A stretch of 64,000 nucleotides of DNA from Rhodoblastus acidophilus (GTDB taxonomy: Bacteria > Pseudomonadota > Alphaproteobacteria > Rhizobiales > Beijerinckiaceae), in contig NZ_FYDG01000001.1 of NCBI RefSeq assembly GCF_900187365.1, positions 620,001 through 684,000 on the forward strand. Reading direction: 5' to 3'. Below, piece after piece: positions 20,089-28,482 of the stretch. Each line of letters starts with the position of its first letter. The stretch's first letter is position 1. Under the pieces are notes generated by a model. It did not search any database. It saw only the letters and a program-made list of their open reading frames with translations, and had not been told where the DNA came from. Position numbers and translations under genes: made by a program.

Positions 20089-21786
20089 CTACGCGGCGGC
20101 GAAGTCCTTGACGAACCCTTCGACGACCTGCCGAAGATCGCCCGCCTGATTGGACAGGCCGGAGGACAGCGACATCAGCTGGATGGAGGCGGAGCCGGTC
20201 ATCTCCGCCGCCTGTCCCACGCCGGCGATATTGTCGGTGACCTGGACGGTTCCCGCCGCCGCCTCCTGACAATTGCGCGAAATTTCGAGCGTTGCGGCCC
20301 CCTGCTGTTCGACGGCGGTGGCGATGGCCGTGGTGGTTTCCTTGATGTTGGTGATGACCGCGCCGATCTCGTTCATCGACTTCACCGTGTCATTGGTCGC
20401 CGACTGGATCTCGGAAACCCTGGCGGCGATGTCGGCGGTCGCCTTCGCCGTCTCGCTCGCCAACATCTTCACCTCCGTGGCGACCACGGCGAAGCCCTTG
20501 CCGGCCTCGCCGGCGCGCGCCGCCTCGATGGTCGCGTTGAGCGAGAGCAGATTGGTCTGGTCGGCGATGCCCCTGATCAGATTAATGACGTCGCCAATGG
20601 TCGAAGCCGCCTCGGCCAGCGCGGCGATGCGAGCGTTGGAGGCTTGCGCCTCATGGAAGGCGGTGTCGGCGACCTTGGCCGACTGGTTGACCTGCAGGGT
20701 GATTTCGCGCACCGAGGCGGTCAATTGCTCAGACGCGGAAGCGACGGTCTGGACATTGGCGGCGGCCTGGTGGGCCGCGCCGGAGACGGCCTCAGCCTGA
20801 CGCGAGGTTTCTTCCGCGGCGGCGGAAAGGCTCTGGGAGGATTCCGCGACCTCCTTGGAGGATTTGGCGAAGCCGCCCGCCAGCCCCTGCATGCGGGCGA
20901 TGAAATCCTGAGCCAATTTCTCCCGGCGCGCTAGCAGCGTGCGTTCCTCCCGTTCGCGGGCGGCGGCGGCCTGACGCGCCTTCTCCGCAATCTGGAGCTG
21001 TTCGCGCAACACTTGGAGGGTCCTGGCCATCGCGCCGGTTTCATCGCCGCGCTCCGCGCCGGTCACCTCTATGTCCAACCGGCCCTGGCCAAGCGCGACC
21101 ATTCCCGCCATGGTCGCCTGGATCGGCGCGACAATGGTGGCGCGCGCGAGATAGACCGCCAGACCGATGATCAGCAGAATGCCGGCGGAAATGCCGCCGA
21201 GGGTCAGGCGGGCGCTCGACTCCGCCTGGGCGGTGACATCATCGCTCATCCGGTTGCGAAGGCTGCCGAGAGTGTCGGTGATGCCGGCCACATTCTTGAT
21301 CGCCTCCGATAAAGCGGGTTTGCAGCTTGTTTCCATCAAAGCCGTCGCCCGGACGACGCCTTCGGCGCTGTTGTCCTGGTCCGCGATGCGGATGGTCTCG
21401 GCGCACGGGCCGGACAAGGCCCCGTGGAACTGACGCGAAGCGGCGTCGAACTGGTCCGCGAGACTCGGCGCGAGCTTGCGTTCGGCGGCGATTTGCTCGT
21501 CGAAGCCGCGAAGCGCGCTTTCTCGCTCACGGATGGAGGCGCCGCCGCTGTCCTCGCCAGTCGCCAGGATGGCCTGATAGATCGCCGACTGCGCCAGAGC
21601 GATGAAGCGCACCGAGCGGGCCGAATAAACCGTGGCCGTCGCCGGCCCGTCGATGATCGCGGTGTCGGCGGCGTCGATCGCAGAAAACTGCGACGTAGCG
21701 TAATAGGCGCCGCCCAGACTGGTGCAGCCGAGCGCGACCAGCAGGATCACGACTTTCCAGACGATGGGCAAATTCCGGTACGACAT
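20089..21786 (-). CDS. Methyl-accepting chemotaxis protein
   Basis: 565 aa. One N-terminal membrane helix (residues about 9-27), a periplasmic helical sensor of about 165 residues resembling a four-helix bundle, and a second membrane helix (about 195-215). A HAMP domain follows ([28 protein letters not shown]), then a long signalling coiled coil. The hairpin tip is [34 protein letters not shown], the CheA/CheW contact site. There is no terminal NWETF-type CheR tether. The ligand is unknown; a link with the neighbouring BLUF protein would be inference only. Confidence 0.93.
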   Translation of the reverse strand: MSYRNLPIVWKVVILLVALGCTSLGGAYYATSQFSAIDAADTAIIDGPATATVYSARSVRFIALAQSAIYQAILATGEDSGGASIRERESALRGFDEQIAAERKLAPSLADQFDAASRQFHGALSGPCAETIRIADQDNSAEGVVRATALMETSCKPALSEAIKNVAGITDTLGSLRNRMSDDVTAQAESSARLTLGGISAGILLIIGLAVYLARATIVAPIQATMAGMVALGQGRLDIEVTGAERGDETGAMARTLQVLREQLQIAEKARQAAAAREREERTLLARREKLAQDFIARMQGLAGGFAKSSKEVAESSQSLSAAAEETSRQAEAVSGAAHQAAANVQTVASASEQLTASVREITLQVNQSAKVADTAFHEAQASNARIAALAEAASTIGDVINLIRGIADQTNLLSLNATIEAARAGEAGKGFAVVATEVKMLASETAKATADIAARVSEIQSATNDTVKSMNEIGAVITNIKETTTAIATAVEQQGAATLEISRNCQEAAAGTVQVTDNIAGVGQAAEMTGSASIQLMSLSSGLSNQAGDLRQVVEGFVKDFAAA

Positions 21787-22172
21787 ATGCGTTTTCCTCG
21801 CTCGCTCGACGGAAATATCCAGCGCCGTGACAGATCAGCCCATATCAAGCAGGCCCACGTATTAGGCTAGTAATTTACAGCCAAACTACGCCATTACTTA
21901 ATTAATTTACGGTTAGCAAATTCTTAAAGCGCACCGGAAATTACGACGCAACAGGACGATTTTCAGTTTTTCCGCTTCATGATACTTTCCCAATGGTCAT
22001 GCCGACAAGCAACGCCGCCAGCCTGGCGAAGCGCCGGCGAGGAACGCCCTGTTGTCCGGGGGGCGCTTTTTTCCCGGGGGTGTTTTGGCGCCGTCATACA
22101 ATCGTCACACTTAGGGGGGATATTACGATCATTCCAAGGCGAGCTCGGATGTACAGACGCCAAGGATGGACG

Positions 22173-22206
22173 CCCCGCACGGTGAAACGCCGGATGCGGG
22201 GTTTTT
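22173..22206 (+). terminator. Rho-independent terminator
   Basis: Stem CCCCGCA (22173-22179) / TGCGGGG (22195-22201), with an inner CGG/CCG pairing and a following T5. No coding gene lies just upstream on this strand. Nearly the same hairpin recurs at 22790. Confidence 0.75.
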
Positions 22207-22317
22207 CTTTTCCGGCCGCTTCGACGGCGGACGCGCGCCCGCAGCGAAACGTCGCCCCCATCAAATGACCGAAACGAAAAAGCCCTGCGCCTCGACCGGA
22301 CGCGCGCAGTCGACGAG

Positions 22318-22343
22318 CCCCGTCATTTTTTGACGGGGTTTTT
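22318..22343 (+). terminator. Rho-independent terminator
   Basis: Stem CCCCGTCA / TGACGGGG with a five-base T loop and a following T5. A compact, strong structure, with no identified gene directly upstream. Confidence 0.75.
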
Positions 22344-22558
22344 CATTGGCGCTTCGGCGGCCTGACGGCATTGGCATGAGACGCGGATCCGCCTGCCGGG
22401 CGCGGGCCGATCGCCAACGCCCTCGACGGCGAGGCCGACATTAACGAAGCCGAACACAAGGATGACGCTCCGATCAGGTAACGTAGGCGTGACCCTGTTT
22501 TGTGGACCCTTCGACTCGCCAGGCAGTTAAGATGAAAGGCGCGCACAGGAGCTAAGTT

Positions 22559-22744
22559 ATGCGTTCTAACGGCAGAGACATGACTGCACAAAGCTTGGGA
22601 ATAGGCGGCGGTGAGCGACCGACAACTGTCGGGCAGGTTCTTCGCAACATGACGGGGAAGGAGCGCGCCGCCGCAGCACTTGCCGCGGCGTTCATGCTTG
22701 CGCCGCTGGTGCCCTGGCAGATGGTTCAGAACTGGATGGGGTGA
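22559..22744 (+). CDS. Small hypothetical protein (61 aa)
   Basis: Not recognised. The ATG has a good AGGAG seven bases upstream. The first half is polar (MRSNGRDMTAQSLGIGGG, then TTVGQVLRNMTGKERAA) and the second half is one hydrophobic stretch (AAALAAAFMLAPLVPWQM), suggesting a single membrane-anchored helix near the C-terminus. A terminator follows at 22790. It lies alone between the two copies of a direct repeat. The ribosome-binding site and the terminator make it plausible, but its short length keeps confidence moderate. Confidence 0.5.
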   Translation: MRSNGRDMTAQSLGIGGGERPTTVGQVLRNMTGKERAAAALAAAFMLAPLVPWQMVQNWMG

Positions 22745-22789
22745 TCATTCGCTCGTAGCGGCGTTATGGTTGCTTTCCAGCAATACAGG

Positions 22790-22823
22790 CCCCGGACGGT
22801 GAAAGCCGATCGCGGGGTTTTTT
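22790..22823 (+). terminator. Terminator after the 61-aa ORF
   Basis: CCCC (22790-22793) pairs with GGGG (22814-22817), with an inner CGG/CCG, and T6 follows. It has the same design as the terminator at 22173. Confidence 0.75.
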
Positions 22824-22902
22824 ATGTCCGCTCGCCCGCGCGCTGATCTTCGCCGCATTGCCGGCGCCCGGTGAAAAGTCGCCCGGCCGGTGGCCCGAAA
22901 CG

Positions 22903-22931
22903 AAAAAGCCCGGCGCAAAGGCCGGGCTTTT
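22903..22931 (-). terminator. Terminator of tRNA-Lys (bidirectional)
   Basis: GCCCGGC / GCCGGGC stem flanked by AAAAA on the left and TTTT on the right, so it can work in both directions. It lies 25 bases beyond the tRNA 3' end on the minus strand. Confidence 0.8.
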
Positions 22932-22955
22932 GCCACCTATACCATTGAATTTCAA

Positions 22956-23031
22956 TGGTGAGCGCGCTGGGACTCGAACCCAGGACCCTCTGATTAAAAG
23001 TCAGATGCTCTACCGGCTGAGCTACGCGCTC
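22956..23031 (-). tRNA. tRNA-Lys (anticodon TTT)
   Basis: Read on the minus strand, a 76-nt cloverleaf with the CCA end encoded. The 7-bp acceptor pairs GAGCGCG with CGCGCTC, the D-arm is TAGCTCAGCCGGTAGAGCA, the anticodon loop CTTTTAA presents TTT, and the T-arm is GGGTTCGAGTCCC. The discriminator base is A. Confidence 0.97.
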
Positions 23032-23076
23032 AAAGGGTTTGTGGGAGTTACAGGGCCTGAGGCGGGCGGTCAAGGC

Positions 23077-24210
23077 CTAATCCGCTCCCTCCCCGCCTGC
23101 GCGGCGCGCCAGACGGCGGCGCTGGCGCTGGATCGCGCCCCAGAGTCGCGCGTCGTTCTTGATCGCCGCCTTCGCGCGCAACGCCGCCGCGAGAATCGGC
23201 CGCGCCAACGCGCCCGCCGCGCGGCCGGCGAACAGCACGTCTCCCATCGCCTCGCGCTCGCCGCAAAACATCCGCTTGTAACGCGCCTCGCCCACGCCAA
23301 GATCGAACGTCTTCAGCCCGCGCGCGCAGGCGTCGCGCAGCACGCGCGCCAGCAGCAGGTCGCCGGGGCTGGACTTGGCGATCTCCGGATCGGGATCGAA
23401 CGAATTGAACAGGCCGTGCAGCCGCGAACCATTCGCCGCCGCCGCCAGAATCGCGATCGGCCGTCCGTCCAGCGCCAGCGCGTGCAGTTCCAGACCCCGC
23501 CCCGCCAAGGCCCGATAAAATTTTCGCGCGCGCGCGACATGCGCGGCGTCGCCCAGCGCATACGCCTGTTCTTTCTGCCGAAAGTATGCGTCGAGGAGCG
23601 CGTTGGCCTGGCCCGGCGCCGCCCGGAAACAGGTCAGCGCGCCCATCTGCGTCAGCCGCCTTTCCTTCTTGCGCATTTTCTTGCGCGTATCGGCCGAAAG
23701 CTTGCCCGCCAGCAGATTTTCGCCGTCCTCGGCCAGCGCCGTGCAATAGGCCGGACTCGGGCTGGGCTGATGCGGCAGGCGCAGCAGCGGGTTGTCCATG
23801 CCATTCCAGCGTTGCGGCAGGTTAAGCAGGCGATAGAGATGCGGCCCGCCGGGCTGGCGCGCCGCCGCGCGCAGCAGCGCCGCCACTTGTTCGGCGCTCC
23901 AGGCGTCGGGGTCGCGGAACAGGCCGAGATTGTAGTTGGAGTCCTTGCCGCCGAGAAATTGCGCCACGCGCAGCGGGCCAAAGCGGAAAATCCCCAGCGG
24001 CAACAGCGCCGACGCGCCCGCCGCATCGCGCGCCGCGATGAACCACGGCTCGGTCGTGTCGCCGTAAATCTCCAGCCAGTTCAGCAGGAAAGCTTCGGAT
24101 TGATAGAACGAGGCGCGCCGCTCCGGCGCGAGGTCGCGCCACACGGCCCGCGCCGCCAGCGGGTCGCGGAAAATCTCGATGTCGCACGCCGCTTCGCCCA
24201 TGCGCCGCAT
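23077..24210 (-). CDS. GNAT-family acetyltransferase, CelD/FemAB-like
   Basis: 377 aa. The arrangement is that of the CelD/BcsL acyltransferases: an N-terminal lobe (RASFYQSEAFLLNWLEIYG, LLPLGIFRFGPLRVAQFLGG), a basic helix (SADTRKKMRKKERRLTQMG), then a second GNAT lobe with FYRALAGRGLELHALALDGRPIAILAA, the DPD-containing segment and GLKTFDLGVGEARYK. Members are linked to exopolysaccharide or cellulose acylation. It is divergent from a polysaccharide deacetylase by about 40 bases, which suggests joint work on a surface glycan. Two in-frame ATGs (24210, 24201) are possible starts. Confidence 0.8.
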   Translation of the reverse strand: MRRMGEAACDIEIFRDPLAARAVWRDLAPERRASFYQSEAFLLNWLEIYGDTTEPWFIAARDAAGASALLPLGIFRFGPLRVAQFLGGKDSNYNLGLFRDPDAWSAEQVAALLRAAARQPGGPHLYRLLNLPQRWNGMDNPLLRLPHQPSPSPAYCTALAEDGENLLAGKLSADTRKKMRKKERRLTQMGALTCFRAAPGQANALLDAYFRQKEQAYALGDAAHVARARKFYRALAGRGLELHALALDGRPIAILAAAANGSRLHGLFNSFDPDPEIAKSSPGDLLLARVLRDACARGLKTFDLGVGEARYKRMFCGEREAMGDVLFAGRAAGALARPILAAALRAKAAIKNDARLWGAIQRQRRRLARRAGGEGAD

Positions 24211-24252
24211 TCTAGCAACAAAGGGTCAACGCCCCCTTGCTACGCTGCCCGC

Positions 24253-25290
24253 ATGAGCTTCAAGCGCCGTCTGATTTCCGCCGGTTTTTCGCTGTTCGGC
24301 GCCGCCCGCCTGCACCGGCTCGCCGGCGACGCGTTTCGCGGGCGCGGCCTGATTCTCACCTTCCATCGCGTGCGGCCCGCGTCGGGCGAGGCTTTCGCCC
24401 CCAATGCGCTGCTGGAGATCACGCCGGAATTTTTCGACTCCGCTCTCACCCGCCTGCGCCAGAGCGGCCTGGAGATCGTGACGCTGGACGAAGCCTTGCG
24501 GCGGCTCGTTACGGGCGCCGGCGCGCCTTTCGTCGTTTTGACCTTCGACGACGGGTTCCGCGACGTCGCCCAATACGCTTTGCCGGCGCTGCGGCGGCAT
24601 CGCGCGCCCTTCATGATGTATATCGCGCCGGGACTGGCGGAGCGGCGGGCGCGGCTGTGGTGGGTGGAGCTGGAGCAAGCCGTGCGCCGGCTCGACCGCA
24701 TCCGGCTCGGCGCCCTCGACCTGCCGGCGCGCGACGCGCGCGAAAAGGCGGCGGCTTTCGACACGGTCTATTGCACTCTTCGCGCGCAGGGCGAACAGGC
24801 GTTGCGCGACGGCGTGGCGGTTTTACGCGACCGCGCGGGAATCGATTCTCCCGCGCTGGTGGAACAGCTTTGCCTGGACTGGGAGGGGCTGAAAACGCTG
24901 GCCGGCTGCGACCTCGTTTCTTTCGGGGCGCATTCGATGACCCATCCCCGGCTGCGGCAAATCCCCGAGGCGTTTGCGCGGGCGGAAATGGCCGACAGCC
25001 GCGACGCGCTGGAAGCGAAGCTCAACCGGCCCTGTCCGCATTTCGCCTATCCGGTCGGCGACCCGACCTCGGCGGGGCCGCGCGAATTCGCCCTGGCGGC
25101 GGAACTCGGCTTCGCCAGCGCCGTCACCACCCGGCCCGGCATGATTTTCCCCGATCACGCCGCGCATCTGCACGCCCTGCCCCGCGTGTCCGTCAACGGG
25201 CTATGGCAGAGCCTCGACGCGCTCGACATTCTGCTGTCGGGCGCGCCTTTCGCGCTGTGGAACCGGGGCCGGCGGGTGAACGTGGGTTAG
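24253..25290 (+). CDS. Polysaccharide deacetylase (NodB-like, CE4)
   Basis: 345 aa. It contains the NodB catalytic blocks: GLILTFHRVRP near residue 37, VLTFDDGF (the general-base and metal Asp pair) near residue 98, and the metal-binding HSMTHPRL motif. A later HFAYPVGDPT block corresponds to motif 3. The N-terminus is basic (MSFKRRLISAGF) without an obvious signal peptide. It should hydrolyse N-acetyl groups of an amino-sugar polymer or lipid-linked precursor. The upstream in-frame extension runs through the tRNA region and is not real. The stop overlaps the convergent DUF2842 gene by four bases. Confidence 0.9.
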   Translation: MSFKRRLISAGFSLFGAARLHRLAGDAFRGRGLILTFHRVRPASGEAFAPNALLEITPEFFDSALTRLRQSGLEIVTLDEALRRLVTGAGAPFVVLTFDDGFRDVAQYALPALRRHRAPFMMYIAPGLAERRARLWWVELEQAVRRLDRIRLGALDLPARDAREKAAAFDTVYCTLRAQGEQALRDGVAVLRDRAGIDSPALVEQLCLDWEGLKTLAGCDLVSFGAHSMTHPRLRQIPEAFARAEMADSRDALEAKLNRPCPHFAYPVGDPTSAGPREFALAAELGFASAVTTRPGMIFPDHAAHLHALPRVSVNGLWQSLDALDILLSGAPFALWNRGRRVNVG

Positions 25291-25493
25291 TCCCGCTTTT
25301 CCATCCATTTAATCAGCGGCATCATCGGCAGCGCCCAGCCGAGGCCGAGCGCGGCGAAGATGACGAAGCGCAGCGCGCCGCTCTCCACCTTCATCGCCGT
25401 ATGCTGCGCCAGCACCATGGCGAACAGAGCGTAGATCACCACGAAGGTGAGCATGATCACGGCTCCGATCAGTTTGCGTGTACGGCTGGTCAT
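25287..25493 (-). CDS. DUF2842 family small membrane protein
   Basis: 68 aa, two hydrophobic helices (LIGAVIMLTFVVIYALFAMVLA and ALRFVIFAALGLGWALPMMPLI) and a polar C-terminus WMEKRD. Length and pattern match DUF2842, a family almost confined to alphaproteobacteria. The function is unknown. It is divergent from the Spy-like gene. Confidence 0.85.
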   Translation of the reverse strand: MTSRTRKLIGAVIMLTFVVIYALFAMVLAQHTAMKVESGALRFVIFAALGLGWALPMMPLIKWMEKRD

Positions 25494-25630
25494 GAAGGCT
25501 CCACCAGGATTCGATGGCGCTTTATCCCGCGATCACAATTTCACCTCAAGTCGTTCATGCGGAATTCAGGCTGGGAAGCCTAAAAAGGCGCTCAAGGGTG
25601 AAGCGAAGGCGGACCCGATTGGAGACCAAA

Positions 25631-26155
25631 ATGCGTCTTGTAAGAATTGCTTCTCTTGCTCTGGCCTGCGGCGCCGCTGCTTATTCGCTGCCTCCGGCGC
25701 AGGCGGCCTGGGGACAGGACGATCCCAAGGCTCATCACGACGGCTTTTGTTCGGACGAGAAATTCGGCGAGAAATTCGCCGAAATCCAGAAGACGCGGGC
25801 GGATCGTCTCGCCCAGCGGCTGAAGCTGACCGATGCGCAAAAGGCCGCGCTCAAGGATGCGCAGGACGTGCGCGCCAAGGCCATGCTCGACGGTCGCACC
25901 GCAATGTGCGCCGCCAAGCCGGGCGAAATGACGTTCGACAAGCGGCTGGAATTCCGCCAGTCGCGGCTGCAGGCGCGGCTCGACGCGATGAAGGCGGAAA
26001 CGCCGAAACTGCTGGCCTTCTACAACAGCCTCGATGAGCGCCAGAAGGGCCAGTACGACGAAATGACCCGGCATGAGGGCTTTCGCCATCACGGCGGCTT
26101 CATGGGCCATCATGGCTGGGGCGAGGACGGACCCCGCGACCGTCACGACGACTGA
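25631..26155 (+). CDS. Spy/CpxP-like periplasmic protein with His-rich tail
   Basis: 174 aa with signal peptide MRLVRIASLALACGAAAYSLPPAQA. The mature part is helical with two LTxxQ-like motifs, LKLTDAQKAALKDAQ and LDERQKGQYDEM, as in Spy/CpxP chaperones and metal-stress proteins. The last 25 residues (HEGFRHHGGFMGHHGWG and following) are rich in His and Gly, so metal binding is likely. Start chosen at the ATG that opens the signal peptide. An in-frame Met 39 codons upstream is unsupported. A strong terminator follows. Confidence 0.85.
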   Translation: MRLVRIASLALACGAAAYSLPPAQAAWGQDDPKAHHDGFCSDEKFGEKFAEIQKTRADRLAQRLKLTDAQKAALKDAQDVRAKAMLDGRTAMCAAKPGEMTFDKRLEFRQSRLQARLDAMKAETPKLLAFYNSLDERQKGQYDEMTRHEGFRHHGGFMGHHGWGEDGPRDRHDD

Positions 26156-26226
26156 TTTGCACGCCGACTGATTTGAGCTTCGGGCCCGGGTCCATGCCCC
26201 TCCCCGACTTGGGCCCGAACCAAGGG

Positions 26227-26259
26227 AAACCGCGCCGACGCCCCCTCGGCGCGGTTTTT
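26227..26259 (+). terminator. Terminator of the Spy-like gene
   Basis: AAACCGCGCCGA (26227-26238) and TCGGCGCGGTTT form a 12-bp stem around a seven-base loop, ending in a T run. It lies upstream of ctaA, separating the two transcripts. Confidence 0.85.
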
Positions 26260-26313
26260 CTTTGTCCATTGCGTTATAAGAGGTGATTGCGACTCTCATT
26301 GCCGGACCTCACC

Positions 26314-27351
26314 ATGTTGCAGCCCCCCACCCCGTCGTCCGATCGCGCCGTGCGGCGCTGGCTGTTCTCCATCGCTGGCCTGATCGCGCTGATGGTGCTG
26401 GTGGGCGGCGCGACGCGGCTCACCGAATCCGGCCTGTCCATCACCGAATGGCGCCCGATCAGCGGAATCCTGCCGCCGCTCTCTGAAGGCGAGTGGCGCG
26501 AGGCGTTCGAGAAATACAAGCGCATTCCGCAATATGCGCAAATGTTTCCCGACATGGATCTGGCGCGCTTCCAGACGATCTTTCTCTGGGAATGGGCGCA
26601 TCGGCTGCTAGGACGGCTGATCGGGCTGGCCTTCGCGCTGCCGCTGGCGTTTTTCTGGCTGAAAGGCCGCATTTCCCGCGCGCTCGCCCCGCGCCTGCTG
26701 TTCATTCTGGCGCTGGGCGCGCTGCAAGGGTTCGTCGGCTGGTGGATGGTGGCCTCCGGCCTCGCCGGCCGCACCGAAGTGGCGCAGGAGCGGCTGGCGC
26801 TGCATCTGCTGCTCGCCTGCTTCACCTTCGCCGCCGTTCTATGGACCGCGGTGGGGTTGCAGCCGGCCTACCGCGACCCGCTCGGCAAGGATGGGCGCGG
26901 CTTCCGGTTCCAGGCGGGCCTGATTCTGGCGCTGGCGTTTGCGCAAATCGGCCTCGGCGCCCTGGTGGCGGGCGCGCGCGCCGGCGTCGCCTATGACACC
27001 TGGCCGCTGATCGACGGCCGCTTCATTCCGGCGGCGTCGGATCTGTTCCGGCTGACGCCGTTCTGGGCCAATTTCCTCGACAATCTGCTCACGGTGCAGT
27101 TCCAGCACCGCATGACCGCCTATGCGCTGGCGCTGTTCGCCCTGTTCCACGCCTTCCATATCGCGCGCGAGCGGCTGGCGCGACGCGCGGTGCGGCGGGC
27201 GCTGGCGCTGGCCTTGCTGCTGTTGGCGCAGGCGGGGCTGGGCGTGGCCGTGGTGGTTTACGCGGTTCCGCTAGGCGCCGCCCTGGCGCATCAGGCGCTG
27301 GCCATTGTCGTGCTGGCGCTGGCGACGGTCCACCTGCGCAAGCTCGGATGA
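26314..27351 (+). CDS. ctaA: Heme A synthase CtaA
   Basis: 345 aa with eight membrane helices. It oxidises heme O to heme A for aa3-type terminal oxidase. Landmarks are VGGATRLTESGLSITEWRPISGILPPL, LWEWAHRLLGR (heme His), GWWMVASGL, LHLLLACFTFAA, GARAGVAYDTWPLI and FQHRMTAYALAL, with a last His in ALAHQALAIV. It is the alphaproteobacterial type, without the N-terminal Cys pair of Bacillus. A TTG at 26287 with AGAGGTG just before it is an alternative start adding nine residues. Confidence 0.93.
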   Translation: MLQPPTPSSDRAVRRWLFSIAGLIALMVLVGGATRLTESGLSITEWRPISGILPPLSEGEWREAFEKYKRIPQYAQMFPDMDLARFQTIFLWEWAHRLLGRLIGLAFALPLAFFWLKGRISRALAPRLLFILALGALQGFVGWWMVASGLAGRTEVAQERLALHLLLACFTFAAVLWTAVGLQPAYRDPLGKDGRGFRFQAGLILALAFAQIGLGALVAGARAGVAYDTWPLIDGRFIPAASDLFRLTPFWANFLDNLLTVQFQHRMTAYALALFALFHAFHIARERLARRAVRRALALALLLLAQAGLGVAVVVYAVPLGAALAHQALAIVVLALATVHLRKLG

Positions 27352-27355
27352 TCGC

Positions 27356-28408
27356 TCAGGCGCCGCCGGCGGCGAACAGGTCTTCCAGCATTTGCGCCTT
27401 TTCCGGCCGCCGCACGATGCACAGGCCGTCGCCGGCCTCAACATAAGTGCCCTGTTCCGGCTGGATCAGCGCGCCGCCCATGCGCTTTTCCAGCGCCACG
27501 ATCAGGAAGGCGCCGGCGCCGAGTTTTTCGATCTCGCCAATGGTGCGCTTGTCGCAGGCGCTGCCGTTTTCGACCGCGACCACCTCCATGTCGAGCCCGA
27601 GCAGGCGCAGGTCGGCGGCGAGGCGGTCGTTGCCGCCGGCCCGCATCCGGGCGACGATGCTGTTGATATCGTCGAACAGCAGCAACTCGGCCACCCGCTC
27701 CGCGCCGATGCGCGCCGGCAGCACCACGCGATTGGCGCCGGCCTGCACCAGCTTGCGCTCGGTGGACGGCAGTTCGCCGCGCGCAATGATGAAAATATCC
27801 GGCTTCAACGCTCGCGCGCTAAGAGTGATGAAGACGTTGGCGGCGTCCTCGGGCAGGACGGTGGCCAGCGCCTTGGCGCGGGTGATGCCGGCGCGCTTCA
27901 GCGTCTCCTCGTCGGTGGCGTCGGCCTCCAGGAAACAATGGCCGGCGGCGCGCGCCGATTCCATGCGCTCGGTGTCGTGGTCGATCACCACAAACGACAT
28001 GCGCGCCGCCTTGAGCTCATGGCAGAGCTGTTGGCCGATGCGGCCGAAGCCGCAGACCACCACATGGCCGGTGAGGCCGTCGATTTCCTTCTGCATGCGG
28101 CGTGTCCCGAAAACCTGCTGGAACTGGGCGGCGGTGATGAGTTGGATCAGCGAACCGGTGGTGAACACCATGCCGGTGCAGCCCACCACCATCAGCGCGA
28201 TGGTGATGGCGCGCAATTGCGGGGTGGTGACGGGATGAACCTCGCCATAGCCGACCGTATAGACGGTCATCGCCACCATATAGACGGCGTCGCCGAGGCT
28301 CCAGCCCTGCCCCATATAGGCGAACACGGCGACGACCGCGACGACCATCACGAACAGGATGCCGCCGATGACGTTGCGAAGCGGTGAGGAGAGGAAACCG
28401 GAGGACAT
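27356..28408 (-). CDS. Potassium channel with RCK (TrkA-N) domain
   Basis: 350 aa. Two membrane helices (about 14-32 and 66-84) enclose a pore loop with selectivity filter TVGYGE at residues 51-56, as in MthK/Kch-type two-helix channels. A cytoplasmic RCK N-lobe follows, with Rossmann motif VVVCGFGRIGQQL and the acidic end VIDHD. A C-lobe of the TrkA-C type covers about residues 250-350. It mediates K+ flux under ligand or nucleotide control. Last gene of the minus-strand array; convergent with ctaA with only four bases between stops. Confidence 0.9.
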   Translation of the reverse strand: MSSGFLSSPLRNVIGGILFVMVVAVVAVFAYMGQGWSLGDAVYMVAMTVYTVGYGEVHPVTTPQLRAITIALMVVGCTGMVFTTGSLIQLITAAQFQQVFGTRRMQKEIDGLTGHVVVCGFGRIGQQLCHELKAARMSFVVIDHDTERMESARAAGHCFLEADATDEETLKRAGITRAKALATVLPEDAANVFITLSARALKPDIFIIARGELPSTERKLVQAGANRVVLPARIGAERVAELLLFDDINSIVARMRAGGNDRLAADLRLLGLDMEVVAVENGSACDKRTIGEIEKLGAGAFLIVALEKRMGGALIQPEQGTYVEAGDGLCIVRRPEKAQMLEDLFAAGGA

Positions 28409-28482
28409 CGGAGGCCATTGTGTTGCCTGCTATATGCAGGAGGAAATGGCCGCGATCCAGCAAAATCCGCCGCCTGCGACGA

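Larger units (their letters stand above)
21787..22558. other. Gene-poor region upstream of the chemoreceptor gene
   Basis: No convincing coding sequence. The first 150 bases (to about 21930) are AT-rich and presumably carry the promoter of the minus-strand chemoreceptor gene. From 22173 two strong plus-strand terminators occur within 170 bases without an annotated gene ahead of them, so a small RNA or degraded gene between 21970 and 22172 is possible, but I cannot define it. Confidence 0.5.
22173..22916 (+). repeat. Diverged direct repeat of an approximately 110-bp double-terminator unit
   Basis: Copy 1 occupies about 22173-22290 and copy 2 about 22790-22916. Both start with a CCCCG(C/G)ACGGTGAAA-type hairpin ending in a T run. 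Both reach, 94 and 103 bases later, the block CCGAAACGAAAAAGCCC. The stretch between the two blocks is poorly conserved. The copies flank the 61-codon ORF. Confidence 0.55.

Noticed and set aside
22480-22520. Possible insertion-sequence end (GTGACCCTGTTTTGTGGACCC)
   Set aside because: Slight resemblance to IS3-type termini, but no partner end, no transposase and no target duplication.
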